NCBI RefSeq assembly: GCF_022631235.3
Contig: NZ_CP093310.2
Coordinates: forward strand, 2,046,001 to 2,110,000
Reading direction: 5' to 3'
DNA: 64,000 nucleotides
Source of the DNA: Psychrobacter raelei
GTDB taxonomy: Bacteria; Pseudomonadota; Gammaproteobacteria; Pseudomonadales; Moraxellaceae
Within the stretch, counting starts at the first letter, position 1, and each line of letters begins with the position of its first letter. Made by a program: the position numbers and the translations under genes. Shown here in pieces: positions 28,479-36,387 of this stretch. Under the pieces are notes generated by a model, which saw only the letters and a program-made list of their open reading frames with translations, did no database searches and was not told the DNA's origin.

Positions 28479-28817
28479 TTAAGATGCCACATCTTCGGAT
28501 TCAAATCCGAGCTCAATGCTCAACACATCATCTGCAAATGTCAGTACAAATGCGTTGACATTCTTATTTGCGTAATACAAAGACTTGATTTGACCGTCTG
28601 CCCACGCGGTAATTTCAGCTTGTAACTTCGAAATACGACCCTCTCGCACTTCTTTTTCGCTTGTCGTAATTAAAAAATCCTTGTATTCATTATCATATTC
28701 AATGCTGACTTGCGCTGTGTCTTCTTTATTCCATGCTTCTTTAGCGTAATGAAAGTTCATCAAGACTGATAATTCGTCAAGGGTTAATGTTTTAGATGTG
28801 GTTTTAGAATCACTCAT
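28479..28817 (-). CDS. Unknown small protein between tail genes M and L
   Basis: A 112-residue protein from ATG 28817 (GGAGAA just upstream); the longer frame adds only seven residues. It is acidic, with a mixed alpha/beta pattern and no motif I recognise (SIEYDNEYKDFLITTSEKEV; ELGFESEDVAS). In lambda, M and L are adjacent, so this is an accessory insertion in the tail operon, though the spacing suggests it is translated with its neighbours. Confidence 0.65.
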   Translation of the reverse strand: MSDSKTTSKTLTLDELSVLMNFHYAKEAWNKEDTAQVSIEYDNEYKDFLITTSEKEVREGRISKLQAEITAWADGQIKSLYYANKNVNAFVLTFADDVLSIELGFESEDVAS

Positions 28818-28857
28818 AATTTCTCCAATATTTGACATGATTGTTTGTGGTTAGTGC

Positions 28858-29184
28858 TCAAATTGTTTGCTCAAATTTTAATGATATTTGCCATAAATTC
28901 CCCCTGCGTTGAGTCGTGCTATATTCTTCGCAAGTATATTTGCATTCCTCGCCCCATGGGTTGACCCACAAAAAAGGCATCCCTTGCTGGCTGTCTAAGA
29001 AATTTAATATCGGGTTTATTACTGTTTCTAAATCTCCCGTTTTAGTACCTGACCAGTTTGTCAATTTATTATTGATTTTGGCTTTGGGGCGCTGCACATA
29101 ACCATCACCCATTTGCACCTTGTTAACTTTGTTAACAGTCTGGGCGCTTGCACCCATGTCAAAACGCCAATCAAATTTACGCAC
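28858..29184 (-). CDS. Minor tail protein M
   Basis: This 108-residue protein of the lambda gpM family has the typical start RKFDWRFDMGASAQ, then VQMGDGYVQRP and PFLWVNPWGEECKYTC. It is part of the tail tip ring assembled under the tape measure. The start is GTG 29184, served by GGAGGG that overlaps the end of the tape-measure gene (8-base overlap). Confidence 0.88.
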   Translation of the reverse strand: MRKFDWRFDMGASAQTVNKVNKVQMGDGYVQRPKAKINNKLTNWSGTKTGDLETVINPILNFLDSQQGMPFLWVNPWGEECKYTCEEYSTTQRRGNLWQISLKFEQTI

Positions 29185-32100
29185 TTAAAATCCCTCCTGG
29201 GCGTGACTGGTCTTGTGCCCATCTTGTTATATGCGCTGAGATAATATCGCCAAGCGCTTTACCCGCTTGATGATTCGATTCAACCGAGTCTTTACTACTG
29301 CCTCCTGCAACTGTGACGCTCACATTGATATTAGTGTTGCCACTGTTGCGCTTGTAAGTGCCATTATGCATAGCCTCCAACTCAGGTCTATACTTACGAG
29401 TCACACCAGCGTTGGCGACAAACTCTTCTTTATGGACAAGACCCGCAATTTCATTTGTACGGCCAGTACCAGTAAATCCGCCTACTTCAAATCCGGGCAA
29501 CTCAAGCTTTATAGAGCTTGCAGCAGAGATAATCTTGCCAAATTCCGCGGTGATAGTAGCTGCTCCAGCTAATTTTTCAGATAAACCTGCACCTGTGGCC
29601 ATCATATCGCCCCATGCGTCATACATGTTTAAGCCCGCAGAGGCCATAACAAATACCTGCTGTGCAGCAAACATGGTTTGATAAGCTGCGTTTTGCTCGC
29701 CAAGTACAGTTTTAAATGACTCCGCAAGATTGCCTGCGATCGTTTGTGAGCTAGTTAAAGACAACTGGGTAGCTTTACGCTCAAATTCAAGTCTAATTTG
29801 TCCTCGTAGTTCTTCAGCTTCTCTCACTTGGTCAGTATGCGACTCTTCAAACTCTTTAACAATTTCAAGTCTGGCTTTATATTCTTGAGCCAAAGCCAAG
29901 TTTTCTGAGGTACCGCCCAATTCCGATTTCAACTGCCTAAAAGCATCTGATGCTGTTTGCGCGTGTTCGTTAAGGGCATACCTCTTAGCACCAGTTATCG
30001 CATTACGCAGTTCTCCTTTTTGGTTGTCGTCAATATCACGACGGCGGTCAAGCTCTCGTATTTGCTGCTCATAGTCCGCTTTTATACTTTGCAGCTGTGT
30101 TAAGCCATAGCTGCCAAGTTGTCTTAACTCATCTTCATGCGCATAACGTAGCTCATCAAGTGCAAGCTGTTCTGCCTGATTAATCGCCTTACTCTTAGCA
30201 GCACGTAGATCTGCGTCCATACCTAGAGTAAGTTCAAGCTCACGACGCTCGAGTGCATACTGTGCTTTAATTCGCTCAGATTCAGTGTACTCAAGACTTC
30301 GAGCTTGATTCATTTCAACGTCATGAATGTATGCAAGCTGACTTAGCTTGTAGTCTCGCTCAGCTTCGATGTTTGCAATACCTGCTTGCTTTTGCGTATC
30401 AGTTAATTCTTGGTCAAGCGTTAATGCTGCAATGCGCTGATCAGCATCTTGTTTAATTAATTCGGCTTCAGTTTTACCAAATTTAGTCAGCGCTGCAATT
30501 TTTTCATCTTGCGCACGCTGATATTGCTTAATCTCAATATCAGCGCGTTCTTTGGCTTTAGCTGTTAACTGCTGTTTTTCTTCAGCGCCGAAGTTCGACT
30601 CTTCAATTGTCTTTAACTTCTCAGCTAAATCCATTTCAATTTGAGTGATCTTATCGGCGTACTCACGTCGTATTGATTCGCGCTGTTTTGCTTGCTGCTC
30701 AGCAATACGTGCAGCCTCTCTGGCTTGCTCGACAATGTTGTTTTGCGCTATTGCGTCGCCATCACTAAAGTAAGGTTTAATATGTTGCCTAAATCGACTA
30801 CCCTTGACCGCCTCACCTTTTGCGACGACACCATCGCCGTTGACATCCCAAACTTTATTTTGCTCATATGCTTTTGAGCCACGTTTGTAACCATAGCCCG
30901 CTACAGCATCGTATATTGCACCCACATCCGAGCCTGGACCAATGCCGCGGCCTTGGAGGTATTTAACGACATACTCCATTTGTTGCAAGGGCAGTAATGC
31001 GCCGAACTGGTTACGTGTGTGGCCATAATACTTGCCATCTTTTACGCCATCACTGGCTTCCATAAACTGGATTAATCCAGTCGCTGACGAGCCAGGGTTA
31101 CGAGCATTTGTACTAAATGTTCCGGATGTCTCAAATGATATAACTGCAGCCAAGTCATTAGGGTTAATTCCCAAGCGCTTAGCGCCCTCAAGGATTGCAT
31201 CAGCTGTAGCTTTAGGGATTAATGATTTACTGTTTGCTGTCTTTTTAGCCGCTTTCTCAGCTGCTTTGGCTGCCTCTTCAGCCTGCTTTTTCTGGTCTTG
31301 ATACTCCTTACCGGTTTGGCCTAGGGTTTTTCCAAGCTGGTCTTGAGCTTTGTTGGGCTCGACAACAGCCGCCACCGTTTTGTTTGTACCATTCTCTCCA
31401 AGATGCATGATTTTGCCCATCAGATCATAAGCTTCAGCAAAATCAGACTTGATGTCTGTTATGGCATTGCCAAGCACCTTCATCTGTGCAGCCGGCACAT
31501 CCCAAGCAATATTTTTAGCAATCTGAAAGAAGGCAAAGGGGCTGGTCAAGTCCACGCCATCCATAACATGCCCCCATTGGGCAAAAGATTCACCAAGAGC
31601 CCATACGCTCTTGCCAATTGCCTTAACAATTGTGACGACTCCAACACCCGTTGCGGCCAGCACCTTAAAGCCTTTTGCTAGTAAATCGCCAGCCTTGCGC
31701 GCTATATCTGCTGCAGACGCATCTTCAACCAGCATGCCAGCCATGTCGCTTAGGACAGGCATAATACCTTGAGTAAACTGATTTTTAGCGCCTTCATAAG
31801 ATAGCGTCAATAGTCCAGTGGATGCTCGCAATTGCTCTGTTGCCACAATTGTCTCATCGGTCATTATAGCGCCCGCGTTTTTAGCTGCCTGGTACCATAT
31901 GTCAAACCCAGCGCCCCCATCATGCAAATAAGGTATCAACAAACTAGCTTCGTCAGCCACAGACTCCATGTAAAAAACAAGCTCTGACTGAGATAGGTTG
32001 GCTTTTTGCAAGCTGTCATAATACAACTGCAGGGCATCTGGCCCTGATAGCCTCCTGAACTCTTCAGCGGTTACACCCACTTTAGGAGCGATATTTTCAA

Positions 32101-32503
32101 AGAAGTCGGCCATTTCGCCACCGCCGGTGGTCAAAAAGTCACCAACCTTATCTTGGGTATCTTTATAGATATCACCTAGTTTATCCATTTCGACGCCAGC
32201 GGCCTTAGCTGCTATGGCTTGCTTTTGGATACCTTGTACTGATGAGTTAGCTATTTTTGCTGTTCGCGCAATCTCATTACCTAATTCAATTTGCTCTTTA
32301 ACCATCACTCCAACAGCCGTAGCGCCAGCTGCTGCCATAGAAGCAAACGCAGCAGCACCCACTTTGGCCATATTCTTTGCATCATCTGCCATTGCTTGCA
32401 TAGCAGTCTTGGTTGACTCACCTGTTTCACGGATCTCACGGCGATATTGTGCTGTGTTGGCAAACAAGATGATATCTAAGCGGGATAATACTTTAGTGGC
32501 CAC
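29177..32503 (-). CDS. Tail length tape-measure protein with lytic transglycosylase-like domain
   Basis: This 1108-residue tape measure (gpH role) sets tail length and is ejected with DNA. The first 400 residues hold hydrophobic helices (AAAFASMAAAGATAVGVMV, VLAATGVGVVTIVKAIG). Residues about 425-520 form a goose-lysozyme/SLT-like domain with the Glu of ISFETSGTF and the motif SSATGLIQFMEAS, followed by a long coiled coil (about 600-950). GTG start at 32503 with GGAG 10 bases upstream. The muralytic insert may help DNA entry through the peptidoglycan. Confidence 0.9.
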   Translation of the reverse strand: MATKVLSRLDIILFANTAQYRREIRETGESTKTAMQAMADDAKNMAKVGAAAFASMAAAGATAVGVMVKEQIELGNEIARTAKIANSSVQGIQKQAIAAKAAGVEMDKLGDIYKDTQDKVGDFLTTGGGEMADFFENIAPKVGVTAEEFRRLSGPDALQLYYDSLQKANLSQSELVFYMESVADEASLLIPYLHDGGAGFDIWYQAAKNAGAIMTDETIVATEQLRASTGLLTLSYEGAKNQFTQGIMPVLSDMAGMLVEDASAADIARKAGDLLAKGFKVLAATGVGVVTIVKAIGKSVWALGESFAQWGHVMDGVDLTSPFAFFQIAKNIAWDVPAAQMKVLGNAITDIKSDFAEAYDLMGKIMHLGENGTNKTVAAVVEPNKAQDQLGKTLGQTGKEYQDQKKQAEEAAKAAEKAAKKTANSKSLIPKATADAILEGAKRLGINPNDLAAVISFETSGTFSTNARNPGSSATGLIQFMEASDGVKDGKYYGHTRNQFGALLPLQQMEYVVKYLQGRGIGPGSDVGAIYDAVAGYGYKRGSKAYEQNKVWDVNGDGVVAKGEAVKGSRFRQHIKPYFSDGDAIAQNNIVEQAREAARIAEQQAKQRESIRREYADKITQIEMDLAEKLKTIEESNFGAEEKQQLTAKAKERADIEIKQYQRAQDEKIAALTKFGKTEAELIKQDADQRIAALTLDQELTDTQKQAGIANIEAERDYKLSQLAYIHDVEMNQARSLEYTESERIKAQYALERRELELTLGMDADLRAAKSKAINQAEQLALDELRYAHEDELRQLGSYGLTQLQSIKADYEQQIRELDRRRDIDDNQKGELRNAITGAKRYALNEHAQTASDAFRQLKSELGGTSENLALAQEYKARLEIVKEFEESHTDQVREAEELRGQIRLEFERKATQLSLTSSQTIAGNLAESFKTVLGEQNAAYQTMFAAQQVFVMASAGLNMYDAWGDMMATGAGLSEKLAGAATITAEFGKIISAASSIKLELPGFEVGGFTGTGRTNEIAGLVHKEEFVANAGVTRKYRPELEAMHNGTYKRNSGNTNINVSVTVAGGSSKDSVESNHQAGKALGDIISAHITRWAQDQSRPGGILSA

Positions 32504-32533
32504 TCTACAGCTCCTTTACTTTAATTTGGGCAT

Positions 32534-32567
32534 AAAAAAGCCCCAATCAAACGATTGAGGCCTTTTT
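32534..32567. terminator. Bidirectional terminator between moron and tape measure
   Basis: A 9-bp stem with one wobble (32540-32548 with 32553-32561), AAAC loop, six A on the left and T on the right. It ends the 32592-33053 gene on the minus strand. Confidence 0.75.
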
Positions 32568-32591
32568 GTTTAGTTACGGGTTGTTCATATA

Positions 32592-33053
32592 TCAATCACA
32601 TAAAGCTTGCATTAAACCGTACTGAAAAGTCTGGGGAATAGCCACGGTGTCAACAGATAAAACCGTAGGTCTTGATATATTTTTCACAACGTTGCCTTTT
32701 TTATCATAAGCTATTAAATTACTAATGCCATATTTATGAATACTGCAATTAAACACATACATTATTTTTTGCACCTTCACGCCTTTTTCTGGCTTAATAA
32801 ACTCCATCTTCATCCATATTGTAGGATTGGAGAGTTCATCCTCAACAATCGATGATGGTAACATAGAGACTTTCCCCAAACGATTGTCTTCAAGTATGAT
32901 CCACTGATCTAAGGCTTCTCCCACTTGTTTATAGTTTTCGGGCGTTACTTCTTTTGGTAAATCTTTGTAGCTAATATCTGCAATAGCCAAAGTAACAGGT
33001 AAGGACATCGCAAAAGCCAGACAGACAGCTTTTAATACTGTTAGAGTCTTCAT
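32592..33053 (-). CDS. Secreted moron protein, surface-adhesin E-like
   Basis: This 153-residue protein from ATG 33053 has a clear signal peptide (MKTLTVLKAVCLAFAMSLPV, cleavage near residue 25). Two late cysteines (VFNCSIHKYG and ALCD at the end) could form a disulfide. The pattern W-x-K-x-E-F, Y-x-F-N-C, A-Y-D-x-K-G-N-V-V and the C-terminal Cys resembles the surface-adhesin protein E fold; I give that as a tentative family. It interrupts the lambda G/T-to-H order and has its own promoter (33084-33112) and terminator, the signature of a moron expressed in the lysogen. Surface change or superinfection exclusion is inferred. Confidence 0.75.
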   Translation of the reverse strand: MKTLTVLKAVCLAFAMSLPVTLAIADISYKDLPKEVTPENYKQVGEALDQWIILEDNRLGKVSMLPSSIVEDELSNPTIWMKMEFIKPEKGVKVQKIMYVFNCSIHKYGISNLIAYDKKGNVVKNISRPTVLSVDTVAIPQTFQYGLMQALCD

Positions 33054-33083
33054 CTTATAATCCAAGTAAATGCATGTTTATCA

Positions 33084-33112
33084 ACTATAATAAACTGAAT
33101 TTGTGCAATCAA
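33084..33112 (-). promoter_or_regulatory. Predicted sigma70 promoter of the moron gene
   Basis: On the minus strand TTGATT (33107-33112), a 17-bp spacer and TATAGT (33084-33089). The -35 box overlaps the end of gene T. It would drive the secreted protein independently of late transcription. Confidence 0.6.
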
Positions 33113-33414
33113 TGGCGATTTTTTGAATCCAACTGCTCAAACATTGAGATAGTACGCTGGGCCGATTGCTGCAGTTCTATCATCAGCATTTGCTCTTCAT
33201 AAACTTCGCGCTGCTCGTCAGTCATCGGATTTGGGTCAACGACTAAAAAGTCAGTCAGTTTGGCGTCTGGATTGGAAGACTGCATTAACGCTATCATGGC
33301 TGCTTGCAGGTCACCTCGATGTCCGCCTATGGGGTCTAACCTATCAAACACCTGCCACTCTTTTAACTCTCTGATTGATAGTGTGTCTAATAGCTCAGCC
33401 ACAGTCTTACCCAA
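33109..33414 (-). CDS. Tail assembly chaperone T region (expressed as GT fusion)
   Basis: These 101 codons form the T part of a lambda-style G/GT pair. The frame has no convincing start of its own (TTG at 33414 without a ribosome site) but is open without stops back to 33468, immediately at the slippery A-run at the end of G. A -1 shift there would append about 117 residues (LLTKPDRFFLFKLAGH, then GKTVAELLDTLSIREL). In lambda, GT binds the tape measure through T. The region is acidic, helical and Met/Gln rich toward the end. Confidence 0.8.
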   Translation of the reverse strand: MGKTVAELLDTLSIRELKEWQVFDRLDPIGGHRGDLQAAMIALMQSSNPDAKLTDFLVVDPNPMTDEQREVYEEQMLMIELQQSAQRTISMFEQLDSKNRH

Positions 33415-33455
33415 GTGTCCTGCCAGCTTAAACAGGAAGAATCTATCAGGTTTTG

Positions 33456-33836
33456 TTAAGAGTTTTTTTTAATATCTTCTTCATCCTGCTTGGGCGATAG
33501 TCTTACCAAATGATTGATTTCATTGAATTTCGCTAGTACCGCTTGAGTGATAGATGGTGGTAGGCTTTTGACAATTTCTAAGTCTTCATCGCTGTCATCA
33601 AATAAAGCTTCGCCGTTTTCATCTACTGCTGCTCGCACAAAGGCTTCAGCGTTGCCGGTGCCTTCGACCTTTTTCATTGCTTCAAAATATTCTTCGCGTT
33701 CGCCTACTGACATTCTACGAGCATAGATTACACCGCCAAGCTCTTCAATATCCGCCGCCTCTGGTGAAAGTAACTTAGACTTAGCAACAGCTGCTAATAG
33801 TAATGATTTGTTATACGCTTTGGTTTTAGTAGCCAT
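33456..33836 (-). CDS. Tail assembly chaperone G
   Basis: This 126-residue protein precedes T and follows the tail tube gene, the lambda G position. It is acidic (DENGEALFDDSDEDLEIV) and ends EEDIKKNS at a slippery stretch. G coats the tape measure during assembly and is made in excess over the frameshifted GT. The family is recognised by position, size and frameshift signal rather than by a strong motif. Confidence 0.8.
   Translation of the reverse strand: MATKTKAYNKSLLLAAVAKSKLLSPEAADIEELGGVIYARRMSVGEREEYFEAMKKVEGTGNAEAFVRAAVDENGEALFDDSDEDLEIVKSLPPSITQAVLAKFNEINHLVRLSPKQDEEDIKKNS
33462..33470 (-). promoter_or_regulatory. Programmed -1 ribosomal frameshift site (G to GT)
   Basis: The message reads AUU AAA AAA AAC UCU UAA: an A AAA AAC heptamer two codons before the G stop. 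The -1 frame has a stop (33469-33471) immediately upstream and is open from the slip site through the whole of T, exactly as expected for programmed shifting. Confidence 0.8.
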
Positions 33837-33918
33837 TTTGATTCTCTTAAATAAATATTAGTGTTAAAAAAGGCCCACAAGATTATTGCGAGCCTTGATG
33901 GATGTTTATTTCTTATAG

Positions 33919-34371
33919 CTAACCAGCAACAACGGGGTCGCTTGTTTCTAGTACAGTTGGGTCGCTGGTAATGGATAGTGTGCCTTTCATGCGCATTTTT
34001 TTCTTTTTATCTTCCGCATCTGGTGTCAGCTTCACAACCATGGCTTTGAAGCCGCGGCTCATTTTAGGCGCTGTTACATACACATACTTAAAATCAAGCT
34101 CAGTGCGATTATCAAACGCATCTTGGATGGCCATGTGCACAGGATTTGTTGCATCAAGCGCATACTCAAATTCGATTTCACTGTCTTCAGTAAAATCTAC
34201 TGGTACTTTTACAGTGCGTCTATCGTCAGTTGCTGTTACATCATCAAGCACCGGATCTTTGACTGGCGGCTCACATTTAAGTAGGTGCGGCAACTTGGTA
34301 TAAGATGGTGCTTCATCAGCGGTTTTCACAAACAAGCGGTAGATGCTATCTACTAAATTTTCTACTGACAT
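33919..34371 (-). CDS. Major tail tube protein
   Basis: This is a 150-residue protein from ATG 34371 (start chosen by GGAG 9 bases upstream; the longer frame adds MEYDI). The beta-rich pattern (TVKVPVDFTEDSEIEFEYAL, FKYVYVTAPKMSRGFKAMV) and the C-terminal ITSDPTV fit a phage tail tube fold. It sits where lambda V lies, between the tail-completion gene and G. The initiation region is nearly the same as that of the capsid gene, consistent with high expression. Confidence 0.8.
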   Translation of the reverse strand: MSVENLVDSIYRLFVKTADEAPSYTKLPHLLKCEPPVKDPVLDDVTATDDRRTVKVPVDFTEDSEIEFEYALDATNPVHMAIQDAFDNRTELDFKYVYVTAPKMSRGFKAMVVKLTPDAEDKKKKMRMKGTLSITSDPTVLETSDPVVAG

Positions 34372-34404
34372 AATGTCATACTCCATTTCATTAAAGGTAA
34401 GGTG

Positions 34405-34761
34405 TTACTCGGTATCGGCTGTTTGCCAAAATTCATACTCGATCATCTGACGGTACAAAGCGCCATCTTTACTGGACACTTTGCCGCCATATATTGCAGA
34501 TATTGAATTATCATTAATTAACTGGATAGCTTTATTAGCCAGCAAAACGCCTGCGTATTTATCATGATGATAAACATCTATTTGCATGCGGACCCATTCA
34601 TGACCTGTGACCCCATCCATGGTTATTTCGGGGTTATTACTGATATCTTGATAAACAATATACGGAGTGGTTTGATTATCAGACTCGCTAACCTCATCCG
34701 GATAAACCCTGCCTTCAACCAGAGCTGACAACACGTTATATATAAACACACCTGCTATCAT
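34405..34761 (-). CDS. Tail completion/terminator protein (DUF3168)
   Basis: This 118-residue protein of the DUF3168 family (HK97 gp10 neighbours, lambda U-like role) is thought to cap the tail tube and join it to the head. Typical features: N-terminal YNVLSALVEGRVYPDEV, then TPYIVYQDIS and a central VRMQIDVYHHDKYAG. GGAG precedes the ATG. It is nearly contiguous with the gp10-like gene upstream. Confidence 0.82.
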   Translation of the reverse strand: MIAGVFIYNVLSALVEGRVYPDEVSESDNQTTPYIVYQDISNNPEITMDGVTGHEWVRMQIDVYHHDKYAGVLLANKAIQLINDNSISAIYGGKVSSKDGALYRQMIEYEFWQTADTE

Positions 34762-34764
34762 GGT

Positions 34765-35319
34765 TTACTCCGTATATTTTTCTATGTTGGCGGCTAGTTT
34801 GGTCTTAAACCTATCTACCGCTAAATCAACATTGTTATCAAAAGCAGGTCTTAAAAATGGTACAGCTGGCATTTTAGAGGTCCCATATTCCACAAAATAC
34901 CAATAGTAAGGCGGTAAATCTGAGCGTTTATTTTTGATAAAAATCCCGACTGCAGCGCCTCCTTCGTTAAACTCTCGGATTTTTCTTAATCGCTGCCTTC
35001 TGATACTACGTCTTAAAGTGCCAGGTTGCTGTACTTCGAACTTACCTTCACCCCGCTTAGCTTTTTTAGACTTACCTTTACGTTTTTTACCAAGTAAAGT
35101 CGTCGTATAAGTGGCTTCACCTTGTCCGGAAGACATGTACCTTCTATAAGCCTGTTCTGTAGCTGGTGCTCGTTGTTTTGCTTCCTTAACCATTGGCGAT
35201 GAAGCAAAGTTAAGTGCTCCATACAGAGCTTTGCCCGCCATGTCATTGTCCATTTCAGCAAGCTTAGCTTCTAGCTCCTCAAGCCCGTGTATCTCCATGC
35301 TGCCAAAATCATCAGCCAT
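34765..35319 (-). CDS. HK97 gp10-family neck/tail protein
   Basis: This 184-residue protein has the HK97 gp10-like pattern: EIHGLEELEAKLAEMDNDM, KEAKQRAPATE near residue 50, and a C-terminal YWYFVEYGTSKMPAVPFLRP. It is longer than many members because of a lysine-rich insert (GKKRKGKSKKAKRGEGKF). Family members sit at the head-tail joint. It overlaps the head closure gene by 8 bases. Confidence 0.88.
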   Translation of the reverse strand: MADDFGSMEIHGLEELEAKLAEMDNDMAGKALYGALNFASSPMVKEAKQRAPATEQAYRRYMSSGQGEATYTTTLLGKKRKGKSKKAKRGEGKFEVQQPGTLRRSIRRQRLRKIREFNEGGAAVGIFIKNKRSDLPPYYWYFVEYGTSKMPAVPFLRPAFDNNVDLAVDRFKTKLAANIEKYTE

Positions 35320-35644
35320 TTGTCACCTCTTTTAACATTAGAGTCATGTATTCGAGGCCACTGTTCGCATCTGGCAGTGGGTCGCCATCAATCTCGTACA
35401 TCCGGCCTCTATGGCCAACTCGCATTTTGCTATCCACATCATGCCGGTACCGTAAGGTACAACGTACTTTAGCCTCACTACTGGCCGCTTGAGCTGCCAA
35501 CATATCTTTTACAGATAGTGGCTCAAACGCGGCGGAGAGTGTCAGTACATGCTCCCATATTAATGCTCCGCCCCCACCCATAGGCGATGATTTTGTTTTG
35601 CCCTTATAAAGCTTAATGCGGTGTCTTAACTTGCCAGCATTCAT
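35312..35644 (-). CDS. Head closure protein (SPP1 gp16/HK97 type)
   Basis: This 110-residue protein has the typical N-terminus (AGKLRHRIKLYKG), the W-E-x-V...A-x-x-x-P-L segment, and C-terminal YEIDGDPLPD...EYMTLMLKEV of the head-tail joining family. It plugs the connector after packaging. It is one base from the gp6-like gene upstream and overlaps the gp10-like gene downstream. Confidence 0.88.
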   Translation of the reverse strand: MNAGKLRHRIKLYKGKTKSSPMGGGGALIWEHVLTLSAAFEPLSVKDMLAAQAASSEAKVRCTLRYRHDVDSKMRVGHRGRMYEIDGDPLPDANSGLEYMTLMLKEVTNG

Positions 35645-35959
35645 TTAAACCCCCATGCGTCTATAGGGTTGCAGTAAGTGACGCACACCAAGCGGCACTT
35701 CAGTCATTGCTGACTCAGATACTGCTTCACGATTTGCGTACCAATGAGCTACCAGTAATAGCATTGCTTGGTCAATACTTGCGTTGTCTACCAAGCCATC
35801 CGGGTCATCGCTTGGCACCGCATCAGGATAAATCGTGCGGTCAATATGCATCTGCACATGATTACGAGCCGCTGCAATATAGCCATTGAGCAAGCCGTCC
35901 TCATAATGAAAATCTTGCTCGATACGGCATTGGAATTTGACTTGCTCAAGTGTGATCAT
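35645..35959 (-). CDS. Head-tail connector protein (gp6-like)
   Basis: This 104-residue protein of the HK97 gp6/SPP1 gp15 adaptor family is all helical. It has the typical ITLEQVKFQCRIEQDFHYED, the LNGYIAAARNHVQMHI helix and the HWYANREAVSE motif. It docks on the portal ring. Contiguous with its neighbours in the late operon. Confidence 0.88.
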   Translation of the reverse strand: MITLEQVKFQCRIEQDFHYEDGLLNGYIAAARNHVQMHIDRTIYPDAVPSDDPDGLVDNASIDQAMLLLVAHWYANREAVSESAMTEVPLGVRHLLQPYRRMGV

Positions 35960-35961
35960 GG

Positions 35962-36312
35962 CTAACCTTCATTTTTTGATTTAATTAAATCTTCCACCAA
36001 GTCTTTTAACTCGTTGACTTTAGCGCTCGATTTAAAATCGACTTCATTATCGGTTAGGAATTTTTTAAGCTCTGGACCCGTCATATCATTGACAGTGACC
36101 ACGCTTTCATCATCATTAATGGCAATTACGGTTTGCCATTTTTCAGTATTAGAATCAGCACCTCTTGCATCAGCAGTATCTAAGGCATCAACTTCCTCTG
36201 CATAGCCTTTAGTGACGAGATCGCGACCCTCGCTCTTTGTTGTTTCTGCAGTGCGACCCTTCATAATCGTCTTGTTTCCGACCATAATGTCGGTATTTAC
36301 TCGTACAAACAT
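35962..36312 (-). CDS. Unknown head-region protein with C-terminal SAP/HeH-like motif
   Basis: This is a 116-residue protein. The C-terminal half (MTGPELKKFLTDNEVDFKSS, then AKVNELKDLVEDLI) looks like a HeH/LEM or Rho-N-like helix-extension-helix found in small phage head-associated proteins. The N-terminus is short beta-like. It lies between capsid and connector genes, where such accessory proteins are common. Function unknown. Confidence 0.65.
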   Translation of the reverse strand: MFVRVNTDIMVGNKTIMKGRTAETTKSEGRDLVTKGYAEEVDALDTADARGADSNTEKWQTVIAINDDESVVTVNDMTGPELKKFLTDNEVDFKSSAKVNELKDLVEDLIKSKNEG

Positions 36313-36326
36313 ATTGTTATCTCCAT

Positions 36327-36357
36327 AAAAAAGACAGCTACGGTTAATAGCTGCCTT
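36327..36357 (-). terminator. Terminator-like hairpin after the capsid gene
   Basis: Arms 36333-36340 and 36348-36355 (one wobble) with a 7-base loop; six T follow on the minus strand (A at 36327-36332). Probably partial, tuning capsid against downstream genes. Confidence 0.65.
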
Positions 36358-36387
36358 TTATTATTCGTGGAATGCTGTGAGTGTGAG

